Assembly (NCBI RefSeq): GCF_010365305.1
Contig: NZ_CP048279.1
Span: forward strand, 1,612,001 to 1,676,000
Direction: 5' to 3'
From: Staphylococcus sp. MI 10-1553
Lineage (GTDB): Bacteria; Bacillota; Bacilli; Staphylococcales; Staphylococcaceae
DNA length: 64,000 nt
Part shown: piece by piece, positions 40,827-50,750 of the stretch
Position numbering within the stretch: position 1 is the stretch's first letter
Layout: each line of letters starts with the position of its first letter
Position numbers and translations under genes: made by a program
The notes under the pieces: model-generated
Databases searched by the model: none
Seen by the model: only the letters and a program-made list of their open reading frames with translations
Told to the model about the DNA's origin: nothing

Positions 40827-41945
40827 ATGGAAATCATTAAGGTCGAACCTACGCCTAGTCCGAATACAATGAAAATTATTTTATCCGAAAAAAGACAAGA
40901 CAATCATTCAAAAACTTATACGGAAGTCACAGACGGTCAACCACACTTTATCAACGCCATATTACAAGTTGAAGGTGTGAAATCTGTCTTTCATGTATTA
41001 GATTTTATTGCCGTTGATAAAACACCTAAAGCAGACTGGGAGACTGTGTTACCTCTCGTTACGGCGTCACTCAATCAAGACCAACAACAAAGCGACACGA
41101 CGCAACCTGAACCGGATACACATTTTGGTGAGGTCAACGCCGAGGTACTTAAGTTTAAAAATATTCCTTACCAAGTGAAATTGACGACACCTAAAGAAGA
41201 AAAGCGTCAACAATTGAACGACATGTTCGTCAATGCAATGCTCGAAACACAAGAACCGCATGATAATGTTGTCTTTTTACGTAAATGGGAAACATTAGGT
41301 GTCCGATATGGCGATTTAGACGATGTCATGCAAAGTGTTGTAGAAGAAGTTAATGCGCTTTATCCTGAACACGTTTTAAATCAACTCGTAGAAGAGGCGA
41401 AAAATACTGATGTGACAGTGCCACAAAAACAATATGTGCATGTGACATTAGAAACATATCAACAAGAATCTGATTGGAAAGCACGTTTACGTATGTTGAA
41501 ATCTTTTCCAACACCTACAACCGATGACTTTCCATTACTTGATTATGCGTTGAATGAGGATAAAGTACCATTACGCCGTGAAGCAGTTGTATTGCTCAGC
41601 ATGATTGAAGATCGAGAAACTTTGCCATACTTATATAAAGGACTACACGATAAAAGTCCTGCAGTGAGACGAACAGCTGGTGATAGTTTAAGTGATTTAG
41701 GCTTTAAAGAGGCTTTACCTGAAATGGAAAAAGCATTGAATGATCCACAAAAAATTGTGCGATGGCGTGCAGCAATGTTTCTTTTTGATGAAGGCGGACC
41801 AGGACAACTGGCAACACTGAAAGCACATCAAAATGACCCAGCTTATGAAGTGAAGTTGCAAATTGAAATGGCCATTACACGTATCGAAAACGGGGAAGAA
41901 GCACTTGGATCAGTGTGGAAACAGATCGCAAATCGTAATCAATAA
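40827..41945 (+). CDS. cvfC: Conserved virulence factor C
   Basis: A 372-residue protein matching staphylococcal CvfC. The N-terminus (about 1-75) resembles the scaffold-type Nfu/NifU N-domain ([28 protein letters not shown]). The C-terminal half consists of HEAT-like helical repeats ([34 protein letters not shown]). In S. aureus it was named for its effect on virulence-gene expression; the molecular function is not settled. GAGGAGG precedes the ATG at 40827. The bacilliredoxin gene follows 24 bases later. Confidence 0.88.
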   Translation: MEIIKVEPTPSPNTMKIILSEKRQDNHSKTYTEVTDGQPHFINAILQVEGVKSVFHVLDFIAVDKTPKADWETVLPLVTASLNQDQQQSDTTQPEPDTHFGEVNAEVLKFKNIPYQVKLTTPKEEKRQQLNDMFVNAMLETQEPHDNVVFLRKWETLGVRYGDLDDVMQSVVEEVNALYPEHVLNQLVEEAKNTDVTVPQKQYVHVTLETYQQESDWKARLRMLKSFPTPTTDDFPLLDYALNEDKVPLRREAVVLLSMIEDRETLPYLYKGLHDKSPAVRRTAGDSLSDLGFKEALPEMEKALNDPQKIVRWRAAMFLFDEGGPGQLATLKAHQNDPAYEVKLQIEMAITRIENGEEALGSVWKQIANRNQ

Positions 41946-41969
41946 ATCAATGTAAGGGAGCGCTATAAC

Positions 41970-42410
41970 ATGAACGCATATGATGCATATATGAAAGAAC
42001 TCGCTGCTCAAATGAGAAGCGAATTGACACAAAATGGTTTTGAAAGTTTAGAAAGTGAAGATTCCGTTTCACAATATATGGACAATGTAAAAGATAAAGA
42101 TACGACATTTGTTGTCATTAATTCAACATGTGGCTGTGCAGCTGGTTTAGCACGTCCAGCAGCTGTCGCCGTAGCAGAACAAAATGAAAATAAACCAACG
42201 AATAAAGTCACTGTTTTTGCAGGTCAAGATAAAGAAGCGACTGCCAAAATGCGTGAATACATTCAACAAGTGCCTTCAAGTCCTTCGTTCGCATTATTCA
42301 AAGGGTCTGAGTTAGTTCACTTTATGCCACGTGAACATATCGAGGGCCGTGATATAAATGATATCGCAATGGACATTAAAGACGCATTCGATACACATTG
42401 TCGTGCATAA
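41970..42410 (+). CDS. Bacilliredoxin (BrxA/BrxB, YphP/YqiW family)
   Basis: A 146-residue thioredoxin-fold protein with the CGC active site at residues 54-56 in [15 protein letters not shown]. It removes bacillithiol from S-bacillithiolated proteins and so works with ypdA and bshA, both in this window. AAGGGAGCGC precedes the ATG. Sequence alone does not separate BrxA from BrxB. It ends at a strong hairpin. Confidence 0.9.
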   Translation: MNAYDAYMKELAAQMRSELTQNGFESLESEDSVSQYMDNVKDKDTTFVVINSTCGCAAGLARPAAVAVAEQNENKPTNKVTVFAGQDKEATAKMREYIQQVPSSPSFALFKGSELVHFMPREHIEGRDINDIAMDIKDAFDTHCRA

Positions 42411-42412
42411 TC

Positions 42413-42455
42413 AAAAAGCTGGAACATGCTATGAAGTCATTGTTCCGGCTTTTTT
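42413..42455 (+). terminator. Terminator of the bacilliredoxin gene
   Basis: The stem AAAAAGCTGGAACA / TGTTCCGGCTTTTTT has a 13-base loop and ends in a T-run. Its inner core is again the GCTGGAACA type. Confidence 0.92.
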
Positions 42456-42648
42456 ACGTTTCCAAATCAATAGGTAGTGCTTTACGCAAAATGTAGCTGT
42501 TCGTATCATTTTCAATATTTAAACGATGGAGACACTGAATACATTCCGGTTACTCACCCATACATAAATGGCTATGAAAACGTTGATATCGTTTTGAAAA
42601 TGGCGCAAAATCGTCTATTATAGATACTAAGAGAAAGAGGTGAATGTC

Positions 42649-43602
42649 ATGAATCCGTTTGATGCAGCTTATCATGATTTATGTAAAGAAGTATTAGAAA
42701 TTGGCAATCAACGTGATGACCGAACAGCTACGGGAACAATTTCAAAATTTGGACATCAGTTGCGTTTTGACCTTTCAAAAGGCTTCCCATTGTTAACAAC
42801 AAAAAAAGTCTCTTTTAAACTTGTTGCAACTGAATTGATTTGGTTTATTCGTGGCGATACTAATTTAAGATATTTATTACAATATAATAACAATATTTGG
42901 AACGAATGGGCCTTTGAAAAATATGTACAAAGCGAGGATTATAACGGTCCTGATATGACTGACTTTGGTCATAGAGCACAAAGTGACGCAGCATTTGCTG
43001 AAACTTATCGTGAGGAAATGGCAAAGTTTAAACAACAGATTTTAACTGATGATGATTTTATGAAAAAACACGGTGATTTAGGCAATGTCTATGGTAAGCA
43101 ATGGCGTAACTGGGTCAGTGCAGAGGGTCAACAATATGATCAATTGAAAACGTTAATTGAACAAATTAAAACGAATCCTAACTCGCGTCGTCATATCATT
43201 AGTGCTTGGAATCCTACAGAAATTGAGACAATGGCGTTACCTCCTTGTCATACACTCTTTCAATTTTATGTACAAGACAATAAGCTGAGCTGTCAACTCT
43301 ATCAACGGAGTGCCGACATTTTCTTAGGTGTCCCGTTTAATATTGCAAGCTATAGCTTATTAACACATTTAATTGCGAAAGAATGTGGCCTTAAAGTAGG
43401 CGAATTTGTGCACACATTTGGCGATGCACATATTTACAGTAACCATTTAGACGCTGTAAAAACACAATTGGCACGTTCAAGTTTCGCACCGCCTGAATTA
43501 AAAATCAATACAGATCGTTCCATTTTCGACATTGAATATGAAGATTTAGAGATTGTAAATTATGAATCTCATCCAGCAATTAAAGCGCCTATCGCGGTAT
43601 AA
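42649..43602 (+). CDS. thyA: Thymidylate synthase
   Basis: A 317-residue ThyA that methylates dUMP to dTMP with methylene-tetrahydrofolate. The catalytic cysteine is Cys200 in [33 protein letters not shown] and [12 protein letters not shown] bind nucleotide. A GTG at 42640 is in frame, but AAAGAGG fits the ATG at 42649, and the orthologue begins similarly. folA follows 18 bases after the stop, the usual coupling that regenerates folate. Confidence 0.96.
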   Translation: MNPFDAAYHDLCKEVLEIGNQRDDRTATGTISKFGHQLRFDLSKGFPLLTTKKVSFKLVATELIWFIRGDTNLRYLLQYNNNIWNEWAFEKYVQSEDYNGPDMTDFGHRAQSDAAFAETYREEMAKFKQQILTDDDFMKKHGDLGNVYGKQWRNWVSAEGQQYDQLKTLIEQIKTNPNSRRHIISAWNPTEIETMALPPCHTLFQFYVQDNKLSCQLYQRSADIFLGVPFNIASYSLLTHLIAKECGLKVGEFVHTFGDAHIYSNHLDAVKTQLARSSFAPPELKINTDRSIFDIEYEDLEIVNYESHPAIKAPIAV

Positions 43603-44100
<498 letters not shown>

Positions 44101-44118
44101 TTATTGGAGGTTAGCATT

Positions 44119-44973
44119 ATGCAACAACGTATTATTGTTACAGATTCTACATCTGACCTAGATCACGCTTTTCTGAAGCAACACAATGTCCATATTGTTC
44201 CGTTGAGTGTTACAATTAACGGAGAATCTTATGAGGATCAAAAGGACATTTCATCTGAGTCTTTTTCACAATATTTAGGAGACAGTAGCTATGATTTTAA
44301 AACGAGCCAACCTCCAATTGGAAGATTTGTAGAAACATATGAAAAGCTAGGTCAAACCGGCGCTGAAATTATCAGTATTCATCTTTCATCGGGTTTAAGT
44401 GGCACGTATCAAACCGCTGTACAAGCGAGTGAAATGGTTGACGCTAAAGTGACAGTCATTGATTCTAAATCGATTTCTTTCGGCTTAGGCTATCAACTTC
44501 AAAATGCGATTCGCTGGGTTGAAGAAGGCGTTCCAACAGAGGAAATTGTCTCAAAACTTCAAAACTTACAAAAAAACATTAAGCTTTACGTTATTATCGG
44601 TCAATTAGATCAGCTCATCAAAGGTGGCCGTATTAGTAAAGCAAAAGGTTTAATTGGTAACCTCATGAAAATCAAGCCAATAGGTTTATTGATTGACGGC
44701 AAACTAGAAATGATTCATAATGCGCGTACACAAAACGCTTGTATTAAATATGTACTCAAAGATTTAAAACCGTTTGTTGGTGATACATCCATTAAATCTA
44801 TTGGTATTTCACACGCAAAAGCAAAAGATTTCATGGATAAATTTAAGGAAAAATTAGATGAAACTTTTACTGTTCAAAATTTTGATTTCGGACATACCAC
44901 ACCAGTGATTTCGACGCATACAGGTGCGGGTGCCATTGGTTTAGTTGTCCTTAAACATTCATCTGATTCATAA
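44119..44973 (+). CDS. DegV family fatty-acid-binding protein (FakB-like)
   Basis: A 284-residue EDD-fold DegV protein. TDSTSDLD near the N-terminus, [11 protein letters not shown] around the fatty-acid carboxylate site, and [21 protein letters not shown] are typical. In S. aureus, DegV proteins FakB1 and FakB2 present fatty acids to the kinase FakA; which one this resembles cannot be settled by eye. TGGAGG at 44105-44110 is spaced for the ATG at 44119. Confidence 0.88.
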   Translation: MQQRIIVTDSTSDLDHAFLKQHNVHIVPLSVTINGESYEDQKDISSESFSQYLGDSSYDFKTSQPPIGRFVETYEKLGQTGAEIISIHLSSGLSGTYQTAVQASEMVDAKVTVIDSKSISFGLGYQLQNAIRWVEEGVPTEEIVSKLQNLQKNIKLYVIIGQLDQLIKGGRISKAKGLIGNLMKIKPIGLLIDGKLEMIHNARTQNACIKYVLKDLKPFVGDTSIKSIGISHAKAKDFMDKFKEKLDETFTVQNFDFGHTTPVISTHTGAGAIGLVVLKHSSDS

Positions 44974-44990
44974 CAATGGAGGTGTCAAGC

Positions 44991-45509
44991 ATGGCTTTAG
45001 CAACTTTAGCAGGAGGATGTTTTTGGTGTCTCGTTAAACCTTTTGATACATTTGACGGTGTTGAACGTGTCACATCAGGTTATAGCGGTGGGACAGTAGT
45101 AAATCCAACCTATGAACAGGTTTGTACAAATACAACAGGCCATGTAGAGGCTGTACAAATTGAATACGATGACAATGTTATCAGTTATGATGATATTTTA
45201 GATATATATTTTAAAACGTTTGATCCAACAGATAAAAACGGTCAATTTTTTGATAGAGGCGACAGTTATAGACCTGTCATTTTTTATCACAATGAAGCGC
45301 AACAACAAGCCGCTCTGAATAAAATTGATGCGTTAAATCAATCCCAAATTTTTAGTAATCCTGTTGTGACGCCTGTCGAAGCATATCGCAATTTTTATCC
45401 AGCAGAAGAAGCACATCAAGATTATTATAAAAAACATCCGCTTCACTACGCACAATATCAACGCGGATCAGGACGTAAAGCGTTTATTGAAAAACATTGG
45501 GGGGATTAA
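44991..45509 (+). CDS. msrA: Peptide methionine-S-sulfoxide reductase MsrA
   Basis: A 172-residue MsrA with the catalytic Cys10 in AGGCFWC, which reduces the S epimer of methionine sulfoxide. An in-frame ATG at 44976 overlaps the GGAGGTG ribosome-binding site, so the ATG at 44991 is chosen; the active-site cysteine then falls at its usual place near the N-terminus. msrB follows after 2 bases, giving complementary stereospecificity. Several staphylococci carry more than one msrA, so the paralogue number is not assigned. Confidence 0.92.
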   Translation: MALATLAGGCFWCLVKPFDTFDGVERVTSGYSGGTVVNPTYEQVCTNTTGHVEAVQIEYDDNVISYDDILDIYFKTFDPTDKNGQFFDRGDSYRPVIFYHNEAQQQAALNKIDALNQSQIFSNPVVTPVEAYRNFYPAEEAHQDYYKKHPLHYAQYQRGSGRKAFIEKHWGD

Positions 45510-45511
45510 GC

Positions 45512-45940
45512 ATGATTAAAAAAGATAAAAAAGATTTAACAGACTTGGAGTACCTCGTCACACAACAAGACGGCACAGAACCACCATTTCAAAATGAATA
45601 TTGGAACCACTTTGAAAAGGGTGTCTATGTGGACAAACTTTCGGGCAAACCGTTATTTACGTCAGATGATAAATTTGAATCTGACTGTGGCTGGCCAAGT
45701 TTTTCAAAAGCTATCGACGACCAAGACATTATTGAATTGGTAGACAAATCGTTTGGCATGTTGAGAACAGAAGTCCGCTCTGAAGGAAGCAATAGTCATT
45801 TAGGACATGTGTTCAACGACGGCCCGAAAGAGCGTGGTGGCTTGCGCTATTGTATCAATTCTGCTGCAATCCAATTCATACCGTATGAAAAGCTCGAATC
45901 GTTAGGCTATGGTGATTTAGTCAAACTTTTCGACCAATAA
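45512..45940 (+). CDS. msrB: Peptide methionine-R-sulfoxide reductase MsrB
   Basis: A 142-residue MsrB. The catalytic cysteine is Cys114 in [11 protein letters not shown], with CGWPSF at 59-64 and [11 protein letters not shown]. The two zinc-binding CXXC pairs found in many MsrB proteins are absent, as in the S. aureus enzyme. An in-frame TTG at 45497 begins in the GGGGGG ribosome-binding region, so the ATG at 45512 is preferred. It forms an operon with msrA, crr and a YozE-like gene. Confidence 0.93.
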   Translation: MIKKDKKDLTDLEYLVTQQDGTEPPFQNEYWNHFEKGVYVDKLSGKPLFTSDDKFESDCGWPSFSKAIDDQDIIELVDKSFGMLRTEVRSEGSNSHLGHVFNDGPKERGGLRYCINSAAIQFIPYEKLESLGYGDLVKLFDQ

Positions 45941-45953
45941 AGGAGCGAGTTTT

Positions 45954-46454
45954 ATGTTTAAGAAATTATTCGGAAAAAGTGAAGAAGCAAATAAGGAAAT
46001 TCAGGTTTATGCACCAATGACTGGAGAATATGTCAAAATTGAAGACATTCCAGACCCTGTTTTTGCTCAAAAAATGATGGGTGACGGTTTTGGCATACGT
46101 CCAACTGAAGGTAAAGTCGTTTCTCCAATTGATGGTGTGGTCGACAATGTTTTCCCAACCAAACATGCGATTGGTTTAAAAGCAGACAATGGTTTAGAGG
46201 TCCTTGTTCATATCGGTTTAGACACTGTTCAATTAAATGGTGACGGTTTTGAAACATTAGTCAATAGTGGGGATACGGTAAAAGTAGGCGACGCACTCGT
46301 TACATTTGACGTTGATTATATTGACCAACACGCAAAATCTATCGTATCACCTGTTATCATTACAAATACAGATCAAACAGCAGCCATTGATATTCAACAA
46401 GCAGCGCAACTGAACAAAGGCGAGACATCAGTGATTGAAGTGACAATGAAATAA
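45954..46454 (+). CDS. crr: PTS glucose-type IIA component
   Basis: A 166-residue EIIA-Glc domain that passes phosphate from HPr to a sugar permease. The phosphorylated histidine is His86 in [10 protein letters not shown] and its partner His71 is in KHAIGL. It stands alone, without IIB or IIC domains, so it must serve permeases encoded elsewhere. AAAGGAGCGAG precedes the ATG. The stop codon overlaps the next start by one base (TAATG). Confidence 0.92.
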   Translation: MFKKLFGKSEEANKEIQVYAPMTGEYVKIEDIPDPVFAQKMMGDGFGIRPTEGKVVSPIDGVVDNVFPTKHAIGLKADNGLEVLVHIGLDTVQLNGDGFETLVNSGDTVKVGDALVTFDVDYIDQHAKSIVSPVIITNTDQTAAIDIQQAAQLNKGETSVIEVTMK

Positions 46455-46675
46455 TGAAAGATGTCTCATTCTATCAATTTGCATTAACTGTTCGTGGTCG
46501 TAAGGATGATGCAGGACAACTAGCAGAGCAAATTTTCCAAGATTTATCCTTTCCAAAATACGATAAAGATTTCGATGCGTTATCTGAATACATTGAGACA
46601 GAAGGCAATTTCACATTACCGATGTCTGTTTTTGATGACTTGTATGAAGAATATCAGGAATGGCTTCAATTTTAA
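46454..46675 (+). CDS. YozE family (UPF0346) protein
   Basis: A 73-residue acidic helical protein of the YozE/SAM-like family: [24 protein letters not shown] and [16 protein letters not shown] are the family pattern. The function is unknown. It begins on the last base of the crr stop codon, which implies translational coupling, and is followed by a terminator. Confidence 0.88.
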   Translation: MKDVSFYQFALTVRGRKDDAGQLAEQIFQDLSFPKYDKDFDALSEYIETEGNFTLPMSVFDDLYEEYQEWLQF

Positions 46676-46708
46676 GTGATTGCTGAAGATTTGACACGCA
46701 TAAATTTT

Positions 46709-46742
46709 GAGGGTGCTGGCAGAAGATGTCTCACCCTTTTTC
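46709..46742 (+). terminator. Terminator after the yozE-like gene
   Basis: The short stem AGGGTG / CACCCT with a 16-base loop is followed by a TTTTTC run. Confidence 0.7.
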
Positions 46743-46827
46743 TTCATGCCACACCGTTAAATCGACTGTTGTCTATGGGCACGATCTTAAAGCAAATATT
46801 GATTAAACGAGAAGGGCGGAAAACGGA

Positions 46828-48255
46828 TTGAAAGATTCACCAAATCAAAGAAAAACACCTAGATATGTCTCATTAAAAACATTTATTTTAAGTATCATCC
46901 TTACAATATTGTTGACAGGATTGATTGTTTTTGGCTTCAATCACTATTTCCATCAATATAGTAAAGATCAAAAAATTAGCGAAAATGCTCAAAAATTAAG
47001 TGAAGTTTATGAAATTTTGGCATCAGATTTTTATCAAAAGCAAGATAAAGATCAATTGCTGGACGAAGCCATTCATGGGATGACCAAAAGTTTGAAAGAC
47101 CCCTATACAGAATATTTATCAAAAGAACAAACAGCTTCTTTTCATGAAGATGTTTCCGGAGATTTCGTCGGTATCGGTGCGGAACTACAACAAAAAGGAA
47201 AGCAAATTATCATTACGAGTCCCATGCAAGATTCACCCGCTGAAAAAGCAGGTTTGAAACCGCGTGATGAACTCATTGCAATCGATGGTAAGTCGGTCAA
47301 AGGACAAGCGCTTGATGCAATTATTCCTAAAGTCCGTGGTAAAAAAGGGACTGAAGTGAAATTAACGGTTAAACGTAACGGTGAAGAAAAGGAACTCACT
47401 GTGACACGAGATAAAATTCATGTCAAAAGTGTGAAATATGAGAAGCATGGCGATGTCGGTGTGTTTAAAATTAATAAATTCCAAGAAGGCACAGCGGGAG
47501 AGTTAAAATCAGCAATACAGCAAGCACAAAAGTCAGGTATTAAAAATATCGTCCTTGATTTACGCAACAATCCGGGTGGTCTCCTTGATGAAGCTGTAAA
47601 AATGGCGAATATTTTCCTTGATAAAGATGAAACGGTCGTTAAATTAGAAAAAGGCGATCAAAAAGAATCGATTAATACATCAAATGAACCTTTAGAAGGT
47701 GTGAAAGATTTAAAAGTATCGATTTTACTAAATGAAGGTTCAGCAAGTGCTTCCGAAGTCTTTTCTGGAGCATTACATGATCATAAAGTAGCCAAAATTT
47801 ATGGTGAAAAATCATTCGGTAAAGGGATTGTACAGACAACGCGTGAATTTGAAGACGGTTCATTATTAAAATTCACTGAAATGAAATGGCTCACACCAAA
47901 TGACCATTACATTCACGGTAAAGGGATTCAACCCGATGTTCTTGTTAAAGGTGCGGATTATGAAAACATCTCTATGATTCCTTCTAAAACAACATATCAA
48001 CTCGGTCAACAGGACAAACATATTAAATCGATTAAAATCGGTCTTAAAGCACTCGGCTATGACGTCGGTACCATTGATGAACATTATGACGAACAATTGA
48101 CTGCCGCAGTGAAACAGTTCCAACAAAAAAATGATTTAACGGCAAATGGTATGTTTAACAAAGAGACAAATGGTGTATTTACAGAAAGACTTGTCGAGAA
48201 AGCATCGTCTGAAGATCCGATGTTAGAACAAACATTGAAAAAAGTAGAGGAGTGA
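46828..48255 (+). CDS. ctpA: C-terminal processing peptidase (S41 family)
   Basis: A 475-residue exported, membrane-anchored serine protease. The single helix is at residues 18-38, the PDZ domain at about 105-195, and the S41 core carries GSASAS at 304-309 (nucleophilic serine) and Lys332 in SFGKG. A peptidoglycan-binding domain sits at about 395-455. In S. aureus CtpA is at the cell wall and degrades or trims envelope proteins. The start codon is TTG at 46828, with GGGCGG 8 bases ahead. The N-terminal tail is shorter than in S. aureus. Confidence 0.9.
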   Translation: MKDSPNQRKTPRYVSLKTFILSIILTILLTGLIVFGFNHYFHQYSKDQKISENAQKLSEVYEILASDFYQKQDKDQLLDEAIHGMTKSLKDPYTEYLSKEQTASFHEDVSGDFVGIGAELQQKGKQIIITSPMQDSPAEKAGLKPRDELIAIDGKSVKGQALDAIIPKVRGKKGTEVKLTVKRNGEEKELTVTRDKIHVKSVKYEKHGDVGVFKINKFQEGTAGELKSAIQQAQKSGIKNIVLDLRNNPGGLLDEAVKMANIFLDKDETVVKLEKGDQKESINTSNEPLEGVKDLKVSILLNEGSASASEVFSGALHDHKVAKIYGEKSFGKGIVQTTREFEDGSLLKFTEMKWLTPNDHYIHGKGIQPDVLVKGADYENISMIPSKTTYQLGQQDKHIKSIKIGLKALGYDVGTIDEHYDEQLTAAVKQFQQKNDLTANGMFNKETNGVFTERLVEKASSEDPMLEQTLKKVEE

Positions 48256-48260
48256 TGGCC

Positions 48261-48767
48261 TTGTTAAGAAAAGCAACATTGCAAGATCTCGATACGATTG
48301 AACAATTGACTGAAGAAGCAAAAACACTCATGATTAAAGATGACAACCCACAATGGGACCATCGCTATCCTTTAAAGACACATTTTAAAACGGATATTGA
48401 ATCAGGTAGCCTTTTTGTCTATGATGATGATGTGATTCAAGGCTTTATCGTGATTGATCAACAAGCACCAGATTGGTACGATACACTCGAATGGCCGGTC
48501 GACAAATCACAAGCATACGTGATTCATCGCCTTGTAGCCTCGCCACAATATCGTGGAACAGCTCAAGCGTTGATGACCTTTGCGATTGCATTAGCAAAAG
48601 AGCACGACATTGATATTCTATTAACGGATACTTTTTCACAAAATCAACGTGCACAACGATTATTTGATAAATATGGCTTCATTAAAATCGGTGAAATGAC
48701 AAGTACAGAATTCCCTTTTGATAAAGGCAAACCATTTTACGCATACTATAAAAAATTAACAGAATAG
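48261..48767 (+). CDS. GNAT family N-acetyltransferase
   Basis: A 168-residue GNAT acetyltransferase; the acetyl-CoA-binding region is VIHRLVASPQYRGTAQALMTFA, followed by TDTFSQNQRAQRLFDKYGF. The substrate is unknown. Possible starts are GTG 48252, ATG 48255 and TTG 48261; AGAGGAG at 48246-48252 is correctly spaced only for the TTG. It overlaps no essential element and sits between ctpA and murG. Confidence 0.82.
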   Translation: MLRKATLQDLDTIEQLTEEAKTLMIKDDNPQWDHRYPLKTHFKTDIESGSLFVYDDDVIQGFIVIDQQAPDWYDTLEWPVDKSQAYVIHRLVASPQYRGTAQALMTFAIALAKEHDIDILLTDTFSQNQRAQRLFDKYGFIKIGEMTSTEFPFDKGKPFYAYYKKLTE

Positions 48768-48776
48768 AGGGTTATT

Positions 48777-49847
48777 ATGGTAAAAATTGCATTTACAGGT
48801 GGCGGTACAGTTGGGCATGTATCCGTGAATTTAAGTTTGATACCTACTGCGCTCGAAAAGGGGCACGAAGCATTTTATATTGGTTCAAAACAAGGGATCG
48901 AACGAGAAATGATTACATCTCAACTCTCTGAAACGACTTATTACCCGATTTCAAGTGGTAAATTACGTCGCTACTTATCTGTTGAAAATTTGAAAGATAT
49001 CTTTAAAGTCGTAAAAGGTATTGGAGATGCACGTAAAGTATTAAAACGCGAACGACCTGATATCGTATTTTCAAAAGGCGGCTTCGTATCAGTTCCTGTC
49101 ATACTCGCAGCGAAGTCACTGAACATCCCAACCATCGTTCATGAATCAGATGTCACACCAGGACTTGCCAACAAGATTGCAATTAAATTTGCGAAACGAC
49201 TCTATACAACTTTTGAAGATACTCTAAAATATGTGCCACGCGAAAAATCAGATTTCGTCGGCGCAACGATTCGTGAAGATTTAAAACACGGTAATCAACA
49301 AAATGGTTATGCATTGACAGGCTTTACACCTAATAAAAAGACATTACTCGTGATGGGGGGCAGTATGGGAAGTTTGAAAATTAATGAAGCCATTCGTCGT
49401 CATTTAGATGAATTACTTCAAACTTATCAAATTATTCATCTAACAGGGAAAGGTCTAGTCGCTTCAAATATTGATCAAGAAGGCTATGTGCAATATGAGT
49501 TCGTTAAAGAAGAATTAACAGACTTATTAGCAATTACAGATACCGTCGTGTCAAGAGCGGGTGCAAATGCGATCTATGAATTTTTAACATTACGCCTTCC
49601 AATGTTACTCATCCCACTTGGTCTCGACCAATCACGTGGTGACCAAATCGACAATGCGAAATACTTTGAAAAGCAAGGATACGCGACGATGTTAGATGAG
49701 TCGGAATTATCGAGTGAAACGTTATTACCTGCATTAGCAGAACTTGAAAAAAATCGACATCAGTACATTCAAAATATGGAAAGTTTTACAGAAAGCTATA
49801 CGCGTCATGATTTACTAGACAAAATCATTCAAGACGCACTTCAATAG
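48777..49847 (+). CDS. murG: UDP-GlcNAc transferase MurG
   Basis: A 356-residue membrane-associated GT28 glycosyltransferase that converts lipid I to lipid II. The N-terminal glycine-rich loop is TGGGTVGHVSVNLSLIP, the second is VMGGSMGSLKIN, and the UDP-GlcNAc site includes SRAGANAIYEFLTL and PLGLDQSRGDQ. AGAGGG precedes the ATG. Downstream, a PAP2 phosphatase gene begins after 11 bases. Confidence 0.96.
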   Translation: MVKIAFTGGGTVGHVSVNLSLIPTALEKGHEAFYIGSKQGIEREMITSQLSETTYYPISSGKLRRYLSVENLKDIFKVVKGIGDARKVLKRERPDIVFSKGGFVSVPVILAAKSLNIPTIVHESDVTPGLANKIAIKFAKRLYTTFEDTLKYVPREKSDFVGATIREDLKHGNQQNGYALTGFTPNKKTLLVMGGSMGSLKINEAIRRHLDELLQTYQIIHLTGKGLVASNIDQEGYVQYEFVKEELTDLLAITDTVVSRAGANAIYEFLTLRLPMLLIPLGLDQSRGDQIDNAKYFEKQGYATMLDESELSSETLLPALAELEKNRHQYIQNMESFTESYTRHDLLDKIIQDALQ

Positions 49848-49858
49848 GAGGTTGGCGC

Positions 49859-50482
49859 ATGACACATTGGAAAAAAATTTCTTTGTTAATCGTCTTCACA
49901 TTAATATTTTCAATGATTGCGATGTTTCATGAATCGCGTCTCGGTAAATGGATTGATAATGAAGTATACAATTTGATTTATGCGTCAGAAAGCTTTATTT
50001 CAACGTCAATCTTTTTCGGTGCCACTCAAATTGGTGAAGTGTGGGCTATGATTGCATTATCACTCGTTATGGTTGCATTATTGATGCTCTACCGCTATAA
50101 ATTGGAGGCACTCTTTTTCGCATTAACGATGCTGTTATCGGGCGTGTCGAACCCAATTTTGAAAAATATTTTTGACAGAGAGCGTCCAACTTTATTACGT
50201 TTAATTGATATTTCAGGGTTCAGCTTTCCAAGTGGTCATGCGATGGGATCAACTGCCTTTTTCGGTAGTGTGATTTACGTCGCACACCGCATCCTAAAAG
50301 GAAAAGCAAAAAGTGTGGCTAAGACATTAAGTGTATTGATGATCGTTCTCATCTCGAGTTCACGTGTCTATCTTGGGGTACATTACCCAACAGATATTAT
50401 GGCTGGTATTGTCGGAGGACTTTTCTGTATCGTATTGACACAACTCATCCTACGACATCCATTAGAGCAAACTAAAACTTAA
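49859..50482 (+). CDS. PAP2-family membrane phosphatase
   Basis: A 207-residue multi-pass protein with the three PAP2 motifs: KNIFDRERP, PSGHAMGS and SRVYLGVHYPTD. Such enzymes dephosphorylate undecaprenyl diphosphate or phosphatidylglycerol phosphate. AGGAGGTTG precedes the ATG. In S. aureus a PAP2 gene and arlR flank isrR; here two insertion sequences have separated it from isrR and arlR. Confidence 0.88.
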   Translation: MTHWKKISLLIVFTLIFSMIAMFHESRLGKWIDNEVYNLIYASESFISTSIFFGATQIGEVWAMIALSLVMVALLMLYRYKLEALFFALTMLLSGVSNPILKNIFDRERPTLLRLIDISGFSFPSGHAMGSTAFFGSVIYVAHRILKGKAKSVAKTLSVLMIVLISSSRVYLGVHYPTDIMAGIVGGLFCIVLTQLILRHPLEQTKT

Positions 50483-50487
50483 TGAAT

Positions 50488-50525
50488 AAAGAACTGTCTT
50501 TCATGAGGAGAGGCAGTTCTTTTTA
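50488..50525 (+). terminator. Terminator of the PAP2 gene
   Basis: The stem AAAGAACTGTCT / AGGCAGTTCTTT with a T-run begins about 6 bases past the stop. Confidence 0.88.
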
Positions 50526-50750
50526 TATGCGAAAATTACATTGATGTCACAGCCTCTTATTTCTTTCATTTCATACGCTAAATTTCACTCTTTAAAGCAA
50601 TATCATTAGATTGCTGACAAAAATATGACTGTCTTCATGTATTGTTCGTTTGCATTATCTTTCTCTTCAAAACAAGGATACCTATGTGTACAAAAGGGAT
50701 GATACGACATCACCATTTTTTCTCTCGTTCTACTTAAATTTTGCATCCTC